This document shows positions 1 to 5,194 of a stretch of DNA of 5,194 bases, piece by piece. The stretch is taken from assembly GCA_030040825.1 (NCBI GenBank), contig JASHSY010000216.1, positions 1 to 5,194 on the forward strand, in the 5' to 3' direction. The position numbers were made by a program, and so were the translations under genes. Position 1 is the stretch's first letter. Each line of letters begins with the position of its first letter. The stretch comes from Xanthobacteraceae bacterium. Its GTDB lineage: Bacteria > Pseudomonadota > Alphaproteobacteria > Rhizobiales > Xanthobacteraceae. Under the pieces are notes generated by a model. That model did no database searches. It was not told the DNA's origin and worked only from the letters and a program-made list of their open reading frames with translations.

Positions 1-179
1 ATGCTCACTTGATCGCCGGCCGCGACATTGAGCGCGGGCGAGGTGATAACCGTGCCGTTGACCGCGACGCGGCCGGCGGCGATCCATTGCTCGGCCTCGC
101 GCCGCGAGGCGAGCCCGGCGCGGGCGATCACCTTGGCGATCCGCTCGCCGCGTTTGTCGGATTTGCTCTTGTCGTCCAT
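1..179 (-). CDS. rluB: 23S rRNA pseudouridine synthase, RluB/RsuA family (N-terminal S4 domain only, truncated by window edge)
   Basis: The minus strand from the ATG at 179 reads 59 codons without a stop and runs off the left edge. The start has a short Lys/Asp-rich leader (MDDKSKSDKRGERIAK). An S4 RNA-binding domain follows at about residues 11-59, with the family pattern GLASRREAEQWI followed by GRVAVNG. This is the usual N-terminus of RsuA/RluB/RluE/RluF enzymes, which isomerise a specific uridine to pseudouridine in rRNA. In alphaproteobacteria the gene divergent from tadA is usually the RluB type (23S rRNA, large-subunit maturation, cytoplasm). The catalytic domain with its active-site Asp is outside the window, so the exact subfamily is inferred from context. 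No strong Shine-Dalgarno precedes the ATG. The S4 assignment is strong; the RluB label is likely. Confidence 0.85.
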   Translation of the reverse strand, partial: MDDKSKSDKRGERIAKVIARAGLASRREAEQWIAAGRVAVNGTVITSPALNVAAGDQVS

Positions 180-238
180 GGCTGCGCCCGGCAATAACCC
201 CGGACGACCGCTCAGGCAATCGTCGATGGCGTCATTCA

Positions 239-682
239 ATGTCCGGCACATTCATGGAAACGGCCCTCGATGAAGCCCGCACGGCCGAGCAGCGCGGGGA
301 GGTGCCGATCGGCTGCGTCGTTGTGCGTGAAGGTCGCATTATCGCCCGCGCCGGCAATCGCACGCTGACCGACCGCGACCCGACCGCGCACGCTGAAATG
401 ATCGCGATCCGTGCGGCGGCCGCGGCGTTCGGCTCCGAGCGCCTTACCGATTGCGACCTTTATGTCACGCTCGAACCTTGCGTAATGTGCGCCGGCGCCA
501 TCGCGTTCGCCCGCATCCGCCGGCTTTACTACGGCGCCCTCGACCCAAAGGGTGGCGCCGTCGACAGCGGCGTGCGATTTTTTGCTTCGCCCGCCTGCCA
601 TCATCGGCCCGACGTCTACGGCGGCCTGGCGGAGGCCGAATCGTCGATCTTGCTCAAGCGCTTTTTTCAGGAACGCCGGTAG
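239..682 (+). CDS. tadA: tRNA-specific adenosine-34 deaminase TadA
   Basis: The 147-residue product is a zinc-dependent cytidine/deoxycytidylate deaminase-fold enzyme of normal TadA length. The two zinc motifs are intact. HAEM at residues 51-54 gives zinc ligand His51 and catalytic Glu53, and PCVMC at 80-84 gives zinc ligands Cys81 and Cys84. GEVPIG at 20-25, Asn40 and the VDSGVRFF/HHRPDVYGG region at 108-129 also fit TadA. Known role: deaminates A34 of tRNA-Arg(ACG) to inosine so that one tRNA reads CGU, CGC and CGA; usually essential and cytoplasmic. It is divergent from the pseudouridine synthase gene across 59 bases, so both rRNA/tRNA modification genes may use one bidirectional promoter region. 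Neither ATG 239 nor the in-frame ATG 254 (Met6) has a clear Shine-Dalgarno. I kept the longer form; translation may begin at Met6, because homology starts right after it. The stop lies 2 bases from the stop of the convergent kinase gene. Confidence 0.95.
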   Translation: MSGTFMETALDEARTAEQRGEVPIGCVVVREGRIIARAGNRTLTDRDPTAHAEMIAIRAAAAAFGSERLTDCDLYVTLEPCVMCAGAIAFARIRRLYYGALDPKGGAVDSGVRFFASPACHHRPDVYGGLAEAESSILLKRFFQERR

Positions 683-684
683 CG

Positions 685-1761
685 CTAAGGCCCTGCCTCG
701 CGGGCAAATTCCCACGCCTTGGCAGCCAACGGCCGCACCAGCCCAGCTCGTGCGGCCGCATGGGCGCTGGTGGCTGTGCCGTCGCGCACGCGGCCGGCGA
801 TGCCTTGCAGGATCGCGGCGATGCGAAAGAAGTTGTAGGCGGAGTAGACCGCTAAATGCGGCCGTGGATCCAGCCCGGTGCGTCTGACATAAGCCTCCAC
901 ATAGGCCTCGCGGGAGGGGATGCCGAGCGCCGCCAGATCCTGGCCTACCAGCGACCCGGTTCCGGCTTCGGCTGGCGGCATGTCCCACTGCATCAGATGG
1001 TAGGCGAAGTCGGCTACCGGATCGCCCAGCGTCGACAATTCCCAGTCGAGCACGGCGGCGACTTCCGATGCATCCGGCGCGAGAATCATGTTGTCGAGCC
1101 GGTAATCGCCATGCACCAGCCGCGTCGGCTGGGCTGGGGGAATATGGGCGGGCAGCCACACCATCAGCTGCTCCATCTCGTCGATCTTTTCGGTCTCGGA
1201 GGCGCGGTATTGCTTCGACCAGCGCTCGATCTGCCGCGCCACGTAGTTGTCACCGCGACCGTAATCGGCAAGTCCGATTGCGGCAGGATCAAAGTTATGC
1301 AGCCGGGCCAGCGTCGCGTTCATCGCATCGTAGACTTGCGCCCGCTCTTGCGGATTTGACGAAGGCATCTCCGCTTCCCAAAACACGCGGCCCTCGACAT
1401 GCGACATGACGAAAAATGCGGTGCCGGTGATGGTCTCGTCAGCGCAATAGACGATCGGCCTGGCGACGGGAAATCCCTGCGCGGAAAGCGCGCCGATCAC
1501 GCGGTATTCGCGGTCGACTGCGTGCGCCGAGGGTAACAGCTTGCCGGGCGGCTTTCGCCGCAGCACATAGCGCCGCTCCGGCGTCTCGACGAGATAGGTC
1601 GGATTGGACTGACCGCCTTTGAACTGCTTGAGCGTAATTGGTCCAGCAAATCCTTCGACATGTTCGCGCAGATACGCGGCCAGGCGGTCAACGTCGAAAC
1701 GGAGCCGCTCAGCGACTTCCTTGGTGCCGGAAAAGGTACTCTGGCGATCGCCTGCGGCCAT
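685..1761 (-). CDS. Phosphotransferase family protein (APH/choline-kinase fold, ACAD10/11-like kinase)
   Basis: The 358-residue product from ATG 1761 has the aminoglycoside phosphotransferase fold (Pfam APH type). Numbering from this ATG, the nucleotide-binding part has GGQSNPTYL (49-57), a likely ATP-binding Lys70 in LRRKPPGK, and Glu85 in the AHAVDREY segment. The catalytic loop is HGDYRLDN (217-224) with catalytic Asp219 and metal ligand Asn224. VLDWE (237-241) supplies the DFG-equivalent Asp239. The RRKPPG...LPSAHAVDREYRV signature is typical of the branch fused to acyl-CoA dehydrogenase in animal ACAD10/ACAD11, not of drug-resistance kinases. Related bacterial kinases such as LvaA phosphorylate hydroxyacyl-CoA substrates. 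That substrate class is inference here, because no acyl-CoA dehydrogenase is visible. An in-frame GTG at 1776 would add five residues, but ATG 1761 has a GGGGA ribosome site and is preferred. The gene lies 47 bases after purD on the same strand, possibly co-transcribed. Confidence 0.88.
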   Translation of the reverse strand: MAAGDRQSTFSGTKEVAERLRFDVDRLAAYLREHVEGFAGPITLKQFKGGQSNPTYLVETPERRYVLRRKPPGKLLPSAHAVDREYRVIGALSAQGFPVARPIVYCADETITGTAFFVMSHVEGRVFWEAEMPSSNPQERAQVYDAMNATLARLHNFDPAAIGLADYGRGDNYVARQIERWSKQYRASETEKIDEMEQLMVWLPAHIPPAQPTRLVHGDYRLDNMILAPDASEVAAVLDWELSTLGDPVADFAYHLMQWDMPPAEAGTGSLVGQDLAALGIPSREAYVEAYVRRTGLDPRPHLAVYSAYNFFRIAAILQGIAGRVRDGTATSAHAAARAGLVRPLAAKAWEFAREAGP

Positions 1762-1765
1762 GTTT

Positions 1766-1770
1766 TCCCC
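1766..1770 (-). promoter_or_regulatory. Ribosome binding site deciding the kinase start
   Basis: On the minus strand GGGGA is followed by AAAC and then ATG (1761), a good Shine-Dalgarno match and spacing. The alternative GTG at 1776 lies just upstream of this site and is preceded by GGCATAGTAA, which has no purine-rich match. This favours the ATG start. Confidence 0.55.
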
Positions 1771-1808
1771 GGACACTTACTATGCCGCAAAAACCGCTGC
1801 GCGATCAG

Positions 1809-3089
1809 CTATTTTATCTTTTCCCGTTCGACCGCGCGCCAGCCGATATCATGTCGGCAGAAACCTCCCGGCCAGTTAATCCGAGAGACGGCCTGGTATG
1901 CCCGGTCACGGGCTTGCGTGACGTTTGCCCCGAGAGCAATCACGTTCAACACGCGTCCGCCATTGGCAAGGATGCGCCCGCCATCCTCTCTGGTTCCGGC
2001 GTGAAAAATTTCCACGCCTTCAACGGCTGCGGCCGGGTCGAGGCCTTCGATGACTGAACCCTTGGCGTAGCTACCGGGATAGCCTTTCGCCGCCATTACC
2101 ACGCCTAATGCCGCATCTGAGCGCCAGCGCAAATCGACCGATTTGAGCACGCCGTCACGGCTGGCGAGCAGCGCGGGGAGGAGGTCCGACAACAATCGCG
2201 GCATCAGCACCTGACATTCCGGATCGCCAAACCGCACGTTGTATTCGATGAGCTTGGGTCCTCCTGCGGTTATCATCAGACCGGCATAGAGGACACCCTT
2301 GTAGGGAGTGCCCAGCGCTTTCATCGCGCTCAGCGTCGGCCGCACGATTTCGGCGATGACACGCGCGCTTAGTGCAGGATCGACAACGGGCGCCGGCGAA
2401 TATGCGCCCATACCGCCGGTATTCGGTCCGGTGTCACCGTCAAAGGCGCGCTTGTGATCTTGCGCCGATGCTAGCGGCAGGGCGGTTTCACCATCGCAGA
2501 GCGCGAAGAACGACGCTTCTTCGCCGTCAAGAAACTCTTCAACGACAAGTTCGGTTCCGGCCTCTCCCAAATCGCCGCCAAGGATCATGTCGATCGCGTC
2601 GTCCGCCTCGGCGAGCGTCCGCGCGACCACGACACCCTTGCCGGCGGCGAGCCCGTCGGCCTTGACGACAATTGGCGTGCCGCGGGTGCGCACGTAAGCT
2701 TTGGCTTGGTCTGCGGTCCGAAAGCGTTGGTAGTCCGCCGTCGGTATGCCGTTGGCCCGGCACAAATCCTTGGTAAAGCCTTTGGAGCCTTCGAGCCGGG
2801 CGGCGGCGTGGCTCGGTCCGAAGGCCTTGATGCCTGCGGATTCCATATCGTCGACGATTCCCGCACAGAGCGGCCCTTCAGGTCCGACCACCACGAAATC
2901 GATGCGCTGATCGCGGCAAAATCCGATCACAGCCGCATGATCGGCGATGTCGAGATCGACACATTCGGCTTCGCGTGCGATGCCGGCGTTGCCTGGTGCG
3001 CAGTAAAGCCGATCCGTGAGCGGGCTTGCCGCCATCTTCCAGGCTAGCGCATGCTCGCGACCGCCGCCGCCGAGGAGTAGAATGTTCAT
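1809..3089 (-). CDS. purD: Phosphoribosylamine--glycine ligase (GAR synthetase)
   Basis: The 426-residue product is a full-length PurD of normal bacterial size. It catalyses ATP-dependent joining of glycine to 5-phosphoribosylamine, the second step of de novo purine synthesis, in the cytoplasm. The N-terminal domain begins MNILLLGGGGREHALAWK (1-18), followed by APGNAGIA (31-38) and VVGPEGPL (67-74). The ATP-grasp part has FGPSHAAARLEGSKGFTK (90-107), VVKADGLAAGKGVVVA (141-156) and TGGMGAYSP (224-232). The PurD hallmark NVRFGDPECQ (284-293) carries metal-binding Glu and Asn residues. The C-terminal domain runs from about 325 and ends with INWPGGFCRHDIGWRA. All hallmark residues are present, so an active enzyme is expected. 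The ATG at 3089 fits the family start exactly, although no strong Shine-Dalgarno precedes it. The gene is divergent from xseA and upstream of the kinase gene. No purine riboswitch or PurR-like operator was recognised upstream. Confidence 0.97.
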   Translation of the reverse strand: MNILLLGGGGREHALAWKMAASPLTDRLYCAPGNAGIAREAECVDLDIADHAAVIGFCRDQRIDFVVVGPEGPLCAGIVDDMESAGIKAFGPSHAAARLEGSKGFTKDLCRANGIPTADYQRFRTADQAKAYVRTRGTPIVVKADGLAAGKGVVVARTLAEADDAIDMILGGDLGEAGTELVVEEFLDGEEASFFALCDGETALPLASAQDHKRAFDGDTGPNTGGMGAYSPAPVVDPALSARVIAEIVRPTLSAMKALGTPYKGVLYAGLMITAGGPKLIEYNVRFGDPECQVLMPRLLSDLLPALLASRDGVLKSVDLRWRSDAALGVVMAAKGYPGSYAKGSVIEGLDPAAAVEGVEIFHAGTREDGGRILANGGRVLNVIALGANVTQARDRAYQAVSRINWPGGFCRHDIGWRAVEREKIK

Positions 3090-3113
3090 GGCTTGAAAAA
3101 CATTGCCGAGGCC

Positions 3114-3141
3114 CCTGTAGCATGTAAGAGGGTCCGCGCAA
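3114..3141 (-). promoter_or_regulatory. Candidate promoter for purD
   Basis: On the minus strand TTGCGCG (3141-3135) and GCTACAGG (3121-3114) are separated by 13 bases. This resembles the alphaproteobacterial housekeeping pattern described in Caulobacter (TTGaCgS, 10-14 bases, GCtANAWC), with several mismatches in each element. Transcription would start near 3107, leaving a leader of roughly 18 bases. Position and spacing are good but the match is partial, so this is tentative. Confidence 0.3.
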
Positions 3142-3226
3142 GATCGGGGCGCGGGTTGTCCAAAGGTCTTGATCGGGGCTGGCGACGCACAGCGTTGATT
3201 TCTATCTGCGACCTACTGTTGCCGTG

Positions 3227-4744
3227 ATGAATGAACCACGTCTCAACCTACCGGAACTGACAGTCTCCGAACTCTCGGCGGCGCTCAGGCGTACGATCGA
3301 GGATTCTTACGGTTACGTGCGCGTGCGCGGCGAACTCGGCAAGGTCAGCTATCATTCAAACGGGCACGTCTATTTCGATCTCAAGGATGAGCGCGCCTCC
3401 ATTGCCGGCGTCATTTGGCGCACCACCGCCGCACGCATCAAACTCAAACTGGAGGCGGGCCTTGAAGTCGTGCTCACCGGGCGGCTAACGACCTACCCAA
3501 ACCGCTCACAGTATCAGATCGTCGTCGAAACGCTCGAGCCGGCCGGGCTTGGCGCGCTGATGGCTCTGCTAGAGCAGCGCAAGCGACAGCTGGCCGCGGA
3601 GGGCCTGTTCGACGAGGCACGCAAGCAACTTCTGCCTTACCTTCCCGTAGTGGTCGGCGTTATCACCTCGCCGACCGGCGCCGTTATCCGCGACATTCTG
3701 CATCGGCTGGCCGACCGCTTCCCGCGTCACGTGCTGGTGTGGCCGGTGAAGGTGCAGGGCGATGGCTCGGCCGCAGCCGTCGCGGCCGCCCTCTCTGGCT
3801 TCAACGCCTTGCCGGAGAGAGGACCGATACCGCGCCCCGACTTGCTGATTGTGGCGCGGGGCGGCGGTTCGCTGGAGGACTTATGGTCGTTCAACGAGGA
3901 AATCGTGGTGCGGGCGGCGGCGGCGAGCATGATCCCGCTTATTTCCGCTGTCGGGCATGAGACGGACGTGACTTTGATCGATTTTGCCGCCGACCGGCGC
4001 GCGCCGACACCGACGGCCGCCGCCGAAATGGCGGTTCCGGTCCGCGCCGAATTGGTGTTGGACGTCGAGGGCCTGGGCCGACGCGCGTTCGCCTGCTGGT
4101 GGCGCAATCAAGAGGCGCGGCGGAACGAGGTGCGCTCCGCCGCTCGTGCCTTGCCGAATGCCGATGATGTGGTCGCGGTGCCGCGGCAGCGGCTCGACCA
4201 TGCCGCGGCGGGATTGTCGCGCGCTTTGCGCGCCAACGCACATGTGCACCGCGTAGGTTTTGCCCGGATCGGCGTGCGACTCAGTCCACACTTGCTGCGC
4301 ACGCAGGTTGAGCGCCGTCGCGAGCGCTATGCGGGGATTGCCACGCGGCTACGAGCGAGCGCAACCGCGAACATCGAAATGCACCGCGTCCGGATTACCC
4401 GCGAGCGCGAGCGTGTCGCGGTGTTTTCCGCGCGTGCCGGGCGGGCGATTGATGCCCTTCTCGACGCGCGGTTTGCTCGCTACGAGCGCGGCACGCAGCT
4501 TTTGGCGGCATTTTCGTATCGCAGCGTGTTGGCGCGCGGCTTTGCCTTGGTGCGCGATCGTGCCGGGCGACCCGTCCGCACTGCGAGAGGGGTGACGGTC
4601 GGCATGCCGATTGACGTGGAGTTTGTCGACGGACACGTCGGCGCGCGCGCCGAAGTGGTGCAAGCGTCAACTGTGTCGACTGCCGCACCGGTGCGACGAC
4701 GTGCGCGTCGTGGAAGCGACCCGGGGCAAGGCAATCTTTTTTAG
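3227..4744 (+). CDS. xseA: Exodeoxyribonuclease VII large subunit
   Basis: The 505-residue product is the catalytic subunit of exonuclease VII. With several copies of the small subunit XseB it degrades single-stranded DNA from both ends, in repair and recombination. Numbering is from ATG 3227. Residues about 10-105 form the OB-fold DNA-binding domain (VRVRGELGK, HVYFDLKD, YQIVVETLEPAG). The catalytic domain follows with GVITSPTGAVIRDI (144-157), RGGGSLEDLWSFNEE (211-225), GHETDVTLIDF (243-253) and ADRRAPTPTAAAE (255-267). Residues about 275-425 are Arg-rich and helical, the coiled-coil arm that recruits XseB. SYRSVLARGFALVRD (430-444) starts the C-terminal domain. It is longer than the E. coli protein (456 residues), as is usual in alphaproteobacteria. 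GTG 3224 directly before ATG 3227 could also initiate; neither has a clear Shine-Dalgarno. XseB is not encoded here. The protein ends in QGNLF (see findings). Confidence 0.97.
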   Translation: MNEPRLNLPELTVSELSAALRRTIEDSYGYVRVRGELGKVSYHSNGHVYFDLKDERASIAGVIWRTTAARIKLKLEAGLEVVLTGRLTTYPNRSQYQIVVETLEPAGLGALMALLEQRKRQLAAEGLFDEARKQLLPYLPVVVGVITSPTGAVIRDILHRLADRFPRHVLVWPVKVQGDGSAAAVAAALSGFNALPERGPIPRPDLLIVARGGGSLEDLWSFNEEIVVRAAAASMIPLISAVGHETDVTLIDFAADRRAPTPTAAAEMAVPVRAELVLDVEGLGRRAFACWWRNQEARRNEVRSAARALPNADDVVAVPRQRLDHAAAGLSRALRANAHVHRVGFARIGVRLSPHLLRTQVERRRERYAGIATRLRASATANIEMHRVRITRERERVAVFSARAGRAIDALLDARFARYERGTQLLAAFSYRSVLARGFALVRDRAGRPVRTARGVTVGMPIDVEFVDGHVGARAEVVQASTVSTAAPVRRRARRGSDPGQGNLF

Positions 4745-4785
4745 CGCGCCGTCGCGGCGAAATCGTCGGATCATGTGCTGATCGG

Positions 4786-4814
4786 AATTTCGCGCGACTC
4801 TGGCGCGACAAATT
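4786..4814 (+). terminator. Inverted repeat after xseA, possible weak terminator
   Basis: TCGCGC (4790-4795) pairs with GCGCGA (4803-4808) around a 7-base loop. AATT (4786-4789) can pair with AATT (4811-4814) if CA at 4809-4810 bulges out, giving about 10 base pairs. No T-tract follows, so it is not a classical intrinsic terminator. A second stem, GGCGC (4802-4806) with GCGCC (4815-4819), overlaps it and is mutually exclusive. A short CGCCG/CGGCG hairpin (4747-4751 with 4755-4759) lies just after the xseA stop. The rest of the 145-base gap 4745-4889 shows no gene. A GATAAA at 4861-4866 could be part of a promoter for the small gene downstream, but no properly spaced -35 was found. Confidence 0.3.
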
Positions 4815-4877
4815 GCGCCGCGATGGAACCGCCATTGGGCATCCGAATTGGTGGTGGGGCGATAAACCAGTTGGTCC

Positions 4878-4883
4878 AGGAGG
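4878..4883 (+). promoter_or_regulatory. Strong ribosome binding site of the small secreted-protein gene
   Basis: A perfect AGGAGG lies 6 bases before the ATG at 4890. It is the best Shine-Dalgarno in the window; the large genes here have weak ones or none. It is the main reason for treating the short reading frame at 4890 as a real, well-translated gene. Confidence 0.8.
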
Positions 4884-4889
4884 ACAAGC

Positions 4890-5093
4890 ATGATTCGGAT
4901 GGTGTTTGCGGCGGCGATCGCGGCCTTGGCTTTCGCGGCGGTTCCGGGAGTTTCCCGCGCTGCGCCCGCGTCTGCGCTCCCGGCGGGAGTTACGAGCAAG
5001 GCGGCCTCCGGTCACGTTGTTCAAGCGTACTGTGGCTGGCACTGTCGTCATTGGCACCATTGGCATCACTGGTGCCGCTGGCATCGCTGTTAG
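4890..5093 (+). CDS. Small exported His/Trp/Cys-rich protein of unknown function
   Basis: I do not recognise a named family. The 67-residue product begins with a plausible Sec signal peptide: Arg3 in a short n-region, a hydrophobic stretch at about 5-18 (VFAAAIAALAFAAV), and possible cleavage in the SRAAPASA segment, for example after Ala24 or Ala27. The mature part would be about 40 residues. After a short linker, residues 48-67 consist almost wholly of Cys (48, 52, 62, 67), His (51, 54, 56, 57, 59, 60, 65), Trp (50, 55, 58, 61, 64) and Arg. Support for a real gene: the AGGAGG site with ideal spacing, the signal-peptide architecture and an intrinsic terminator 22 bases after the stop. Small exported proteins ending in His/Trp/Arg-rich tails are, to my knowledge, common in Bradyrhizobium relatives, without established function. 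The tail suggests metal binding or disulfides in the periplasm; this is inference. It is transcribed in the same direction as xseA but looks like its own unit. Confidence 0.75.
   Translation: MIRMVFAAAIAALAFAAVPGVSRAAPASALPAGVTSKAASGHVVQAYCGWHCRHWHHWHHWCRWHRC
5046..5090 (+). repeat. Five degenerate 9-base repeats encoding RHW/HHW/HHW/CRW/HRC
   Basis: The C-terminal codons fall into five consecutive 9-base units: CGTCATTGG, CACCATTGG, CATCACTGG, TGCCGCTGG and CATCGCTGT. Each encodes a three-residue unit of the form x-(His/Arg)-(Trp/Cys). Synonymous differences between the units (CAT versus CAC) show an old rather than fresh duplication, or selection for the amino-acid pattern. Confidence 0.6.
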
Positions 5094-5114
5094 GTCGATC
5101 GGCCCTTAGGTCTT

Positions 5115-5150
5115 CGAGCGCCGCCTCATGTTCGGGCGGCGCTTGGTTTT
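5115..5150 (+). terminator. Intrinsic (Rho-independent) terminator of the small gene
   Basis: AGCGCCGCC (5117-5125) pairs perfectly with GGCGGCGCT (5135-5143) around a 9-base loop. A G-U pair and a C-G pair extend the stem to 11 base pairs (5115-5125 with 5135-5145). It is followed by GTTTT (5146-5150). It begins 22 bases after the stop of the small gene, as expected for its terminator. The T-run is short, but the stem is very GC-rich. Confidence 0.75.
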
Positions 5151-5179
5151 CCGCGCTGGGCTTGGTTTTCCGCGCCGGG
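5142..5179. repeat. Tandem 19-base duplication over the terminator tail
   Basis: CTTGGTTTTCCGCGCTGGG (5142-5160) is followed immediately by CTTGGTTTTCCGCGCCGGG (5161-5179). There is one mismatch in 19 bases. The first copy supplies the end of the terminator stem and its T-run; the second repeats the T-run. No gene is visible between 5094 and the window end. Confidence 0.85.
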
Positions 5180-5194
5180 AATGATTATCTTCGG

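Noticed and set aside
236..1159. A 307-codon minus-strand open frame spanning tadA and the end of the kinase gene
   Set aside because: It overlaps two clear protein families with intact catalytic motifs, and its own product is low-complexity Arg/Ala/Gly sequence with no recognisable domain. It is a GC-driven shadow frame.
685..1761. Possible aminoglycoside-resistance gene
   Set aside because: The fold is shared, but the RRKPPG/AHAVDREY signature belongs to the ACAD10/11-like branch, and there is no mobile-element context.
1762..1808. Terminator between purD and the kinase gene
   Set aside because: No GC-rich hairpin followed by a T-run is visible on the minus strand in these 47 bases, so read-through is more likely.
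3090..3226. Purine riboswitch or PurR-type operator upstream of purD
   Set aside because: No conserved riboswitch core or recognisable PUR box was seen, and the likely leader is too short to hold an aptamer.
4395..5084. A 229-codon minus-strand open frame across the xseA 3' end, the spacer and the small gene
   Set aside because: Its product is Arg/Pro-rich with no domain and it is antisense to xseA. The plus-strand small gene has a perfect Shine-Dalgarno, signal peptide and terminator, which this frame lacks.
4906..5109. Alternative +1-frame small open frame overlapping the His/Trp-rich gene
   Set aside because: It starts inside the signal-peptide region of the 4890 gene, has no ribosome binding site and no coherent signal peptide.
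1..5194. Mobile elements, CRISPR arrays, tRNA or rRNA genes, prophage or defence genes
   Set aside because: No terminal inverted repeats with a transposase, no regularly spaced repeats, no tRNA-like cloverleaf or rRNA segment was recognised. Base composition is uniform through the conserved genes.

Overview
The window looks like a chromosomal housekeeping segment of a high-GC alphaproteobacterium, most likely Hyphomicrobiales in the Bradyrhizobium/Rhodopseudomonas/Xanthobacteraceae neighbourhood. This rests on the GC- and Arg/Ala-rich coding style, the alphaproteobacterial flavour of TadA, PurD and XseA (including the long Arg-rich middle of XseA), and the rluB/tadA divergent pair. The genus is inference; no rRNA or other marker is present.

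Layout from left to right. The first 179 bases hold the N-terminal S4 RNA-binding domain of an RluB/RsuA-type 23S rRNA pseudouridine synthase, on the minus strand and cut by the window edge. Divergent from it, 59 bases away, is tadA (tRNA adenosine-34 deaminase). TadA runs tail-to-tail into a minus-strand aminoglycoside-phosphotransferase-fold kinase of the ACAD10/11-like type; only 2 bases separate the two stops. The kinase lies 47 bases downstream of purD (GAR synthetase, purine synthesis) on the same strand, so the two may share a transcript. A 137-base divergent spacer separates purD from xseA (exonuclease VII large subunit, plus strand).

After xseA come 145 bases without a gene, holding overlapping inverted repeats. 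Then follows a small 67-codon gene with a very good Shine-Dalgarno, an evident Sec signal peptide and a C-terminus made almost entirely of His, Trp, Cys and Arg. It is closed by a convincing intrinsic terminator whose T-rich tail is part of a 19-base tandem duplication.

The large genes are conserved RNA-modification, nucleotide-synthesis and DNA-repair functions and are ordinary for such a chromosome. They do not form one pathway. The unusual item is the small exported His/Trp/Cys-rich protein at the right end. I see no mobile element, CRISPR array, tRNA, rRNA or phage gene, and no evidence for a multi-gene novel system.
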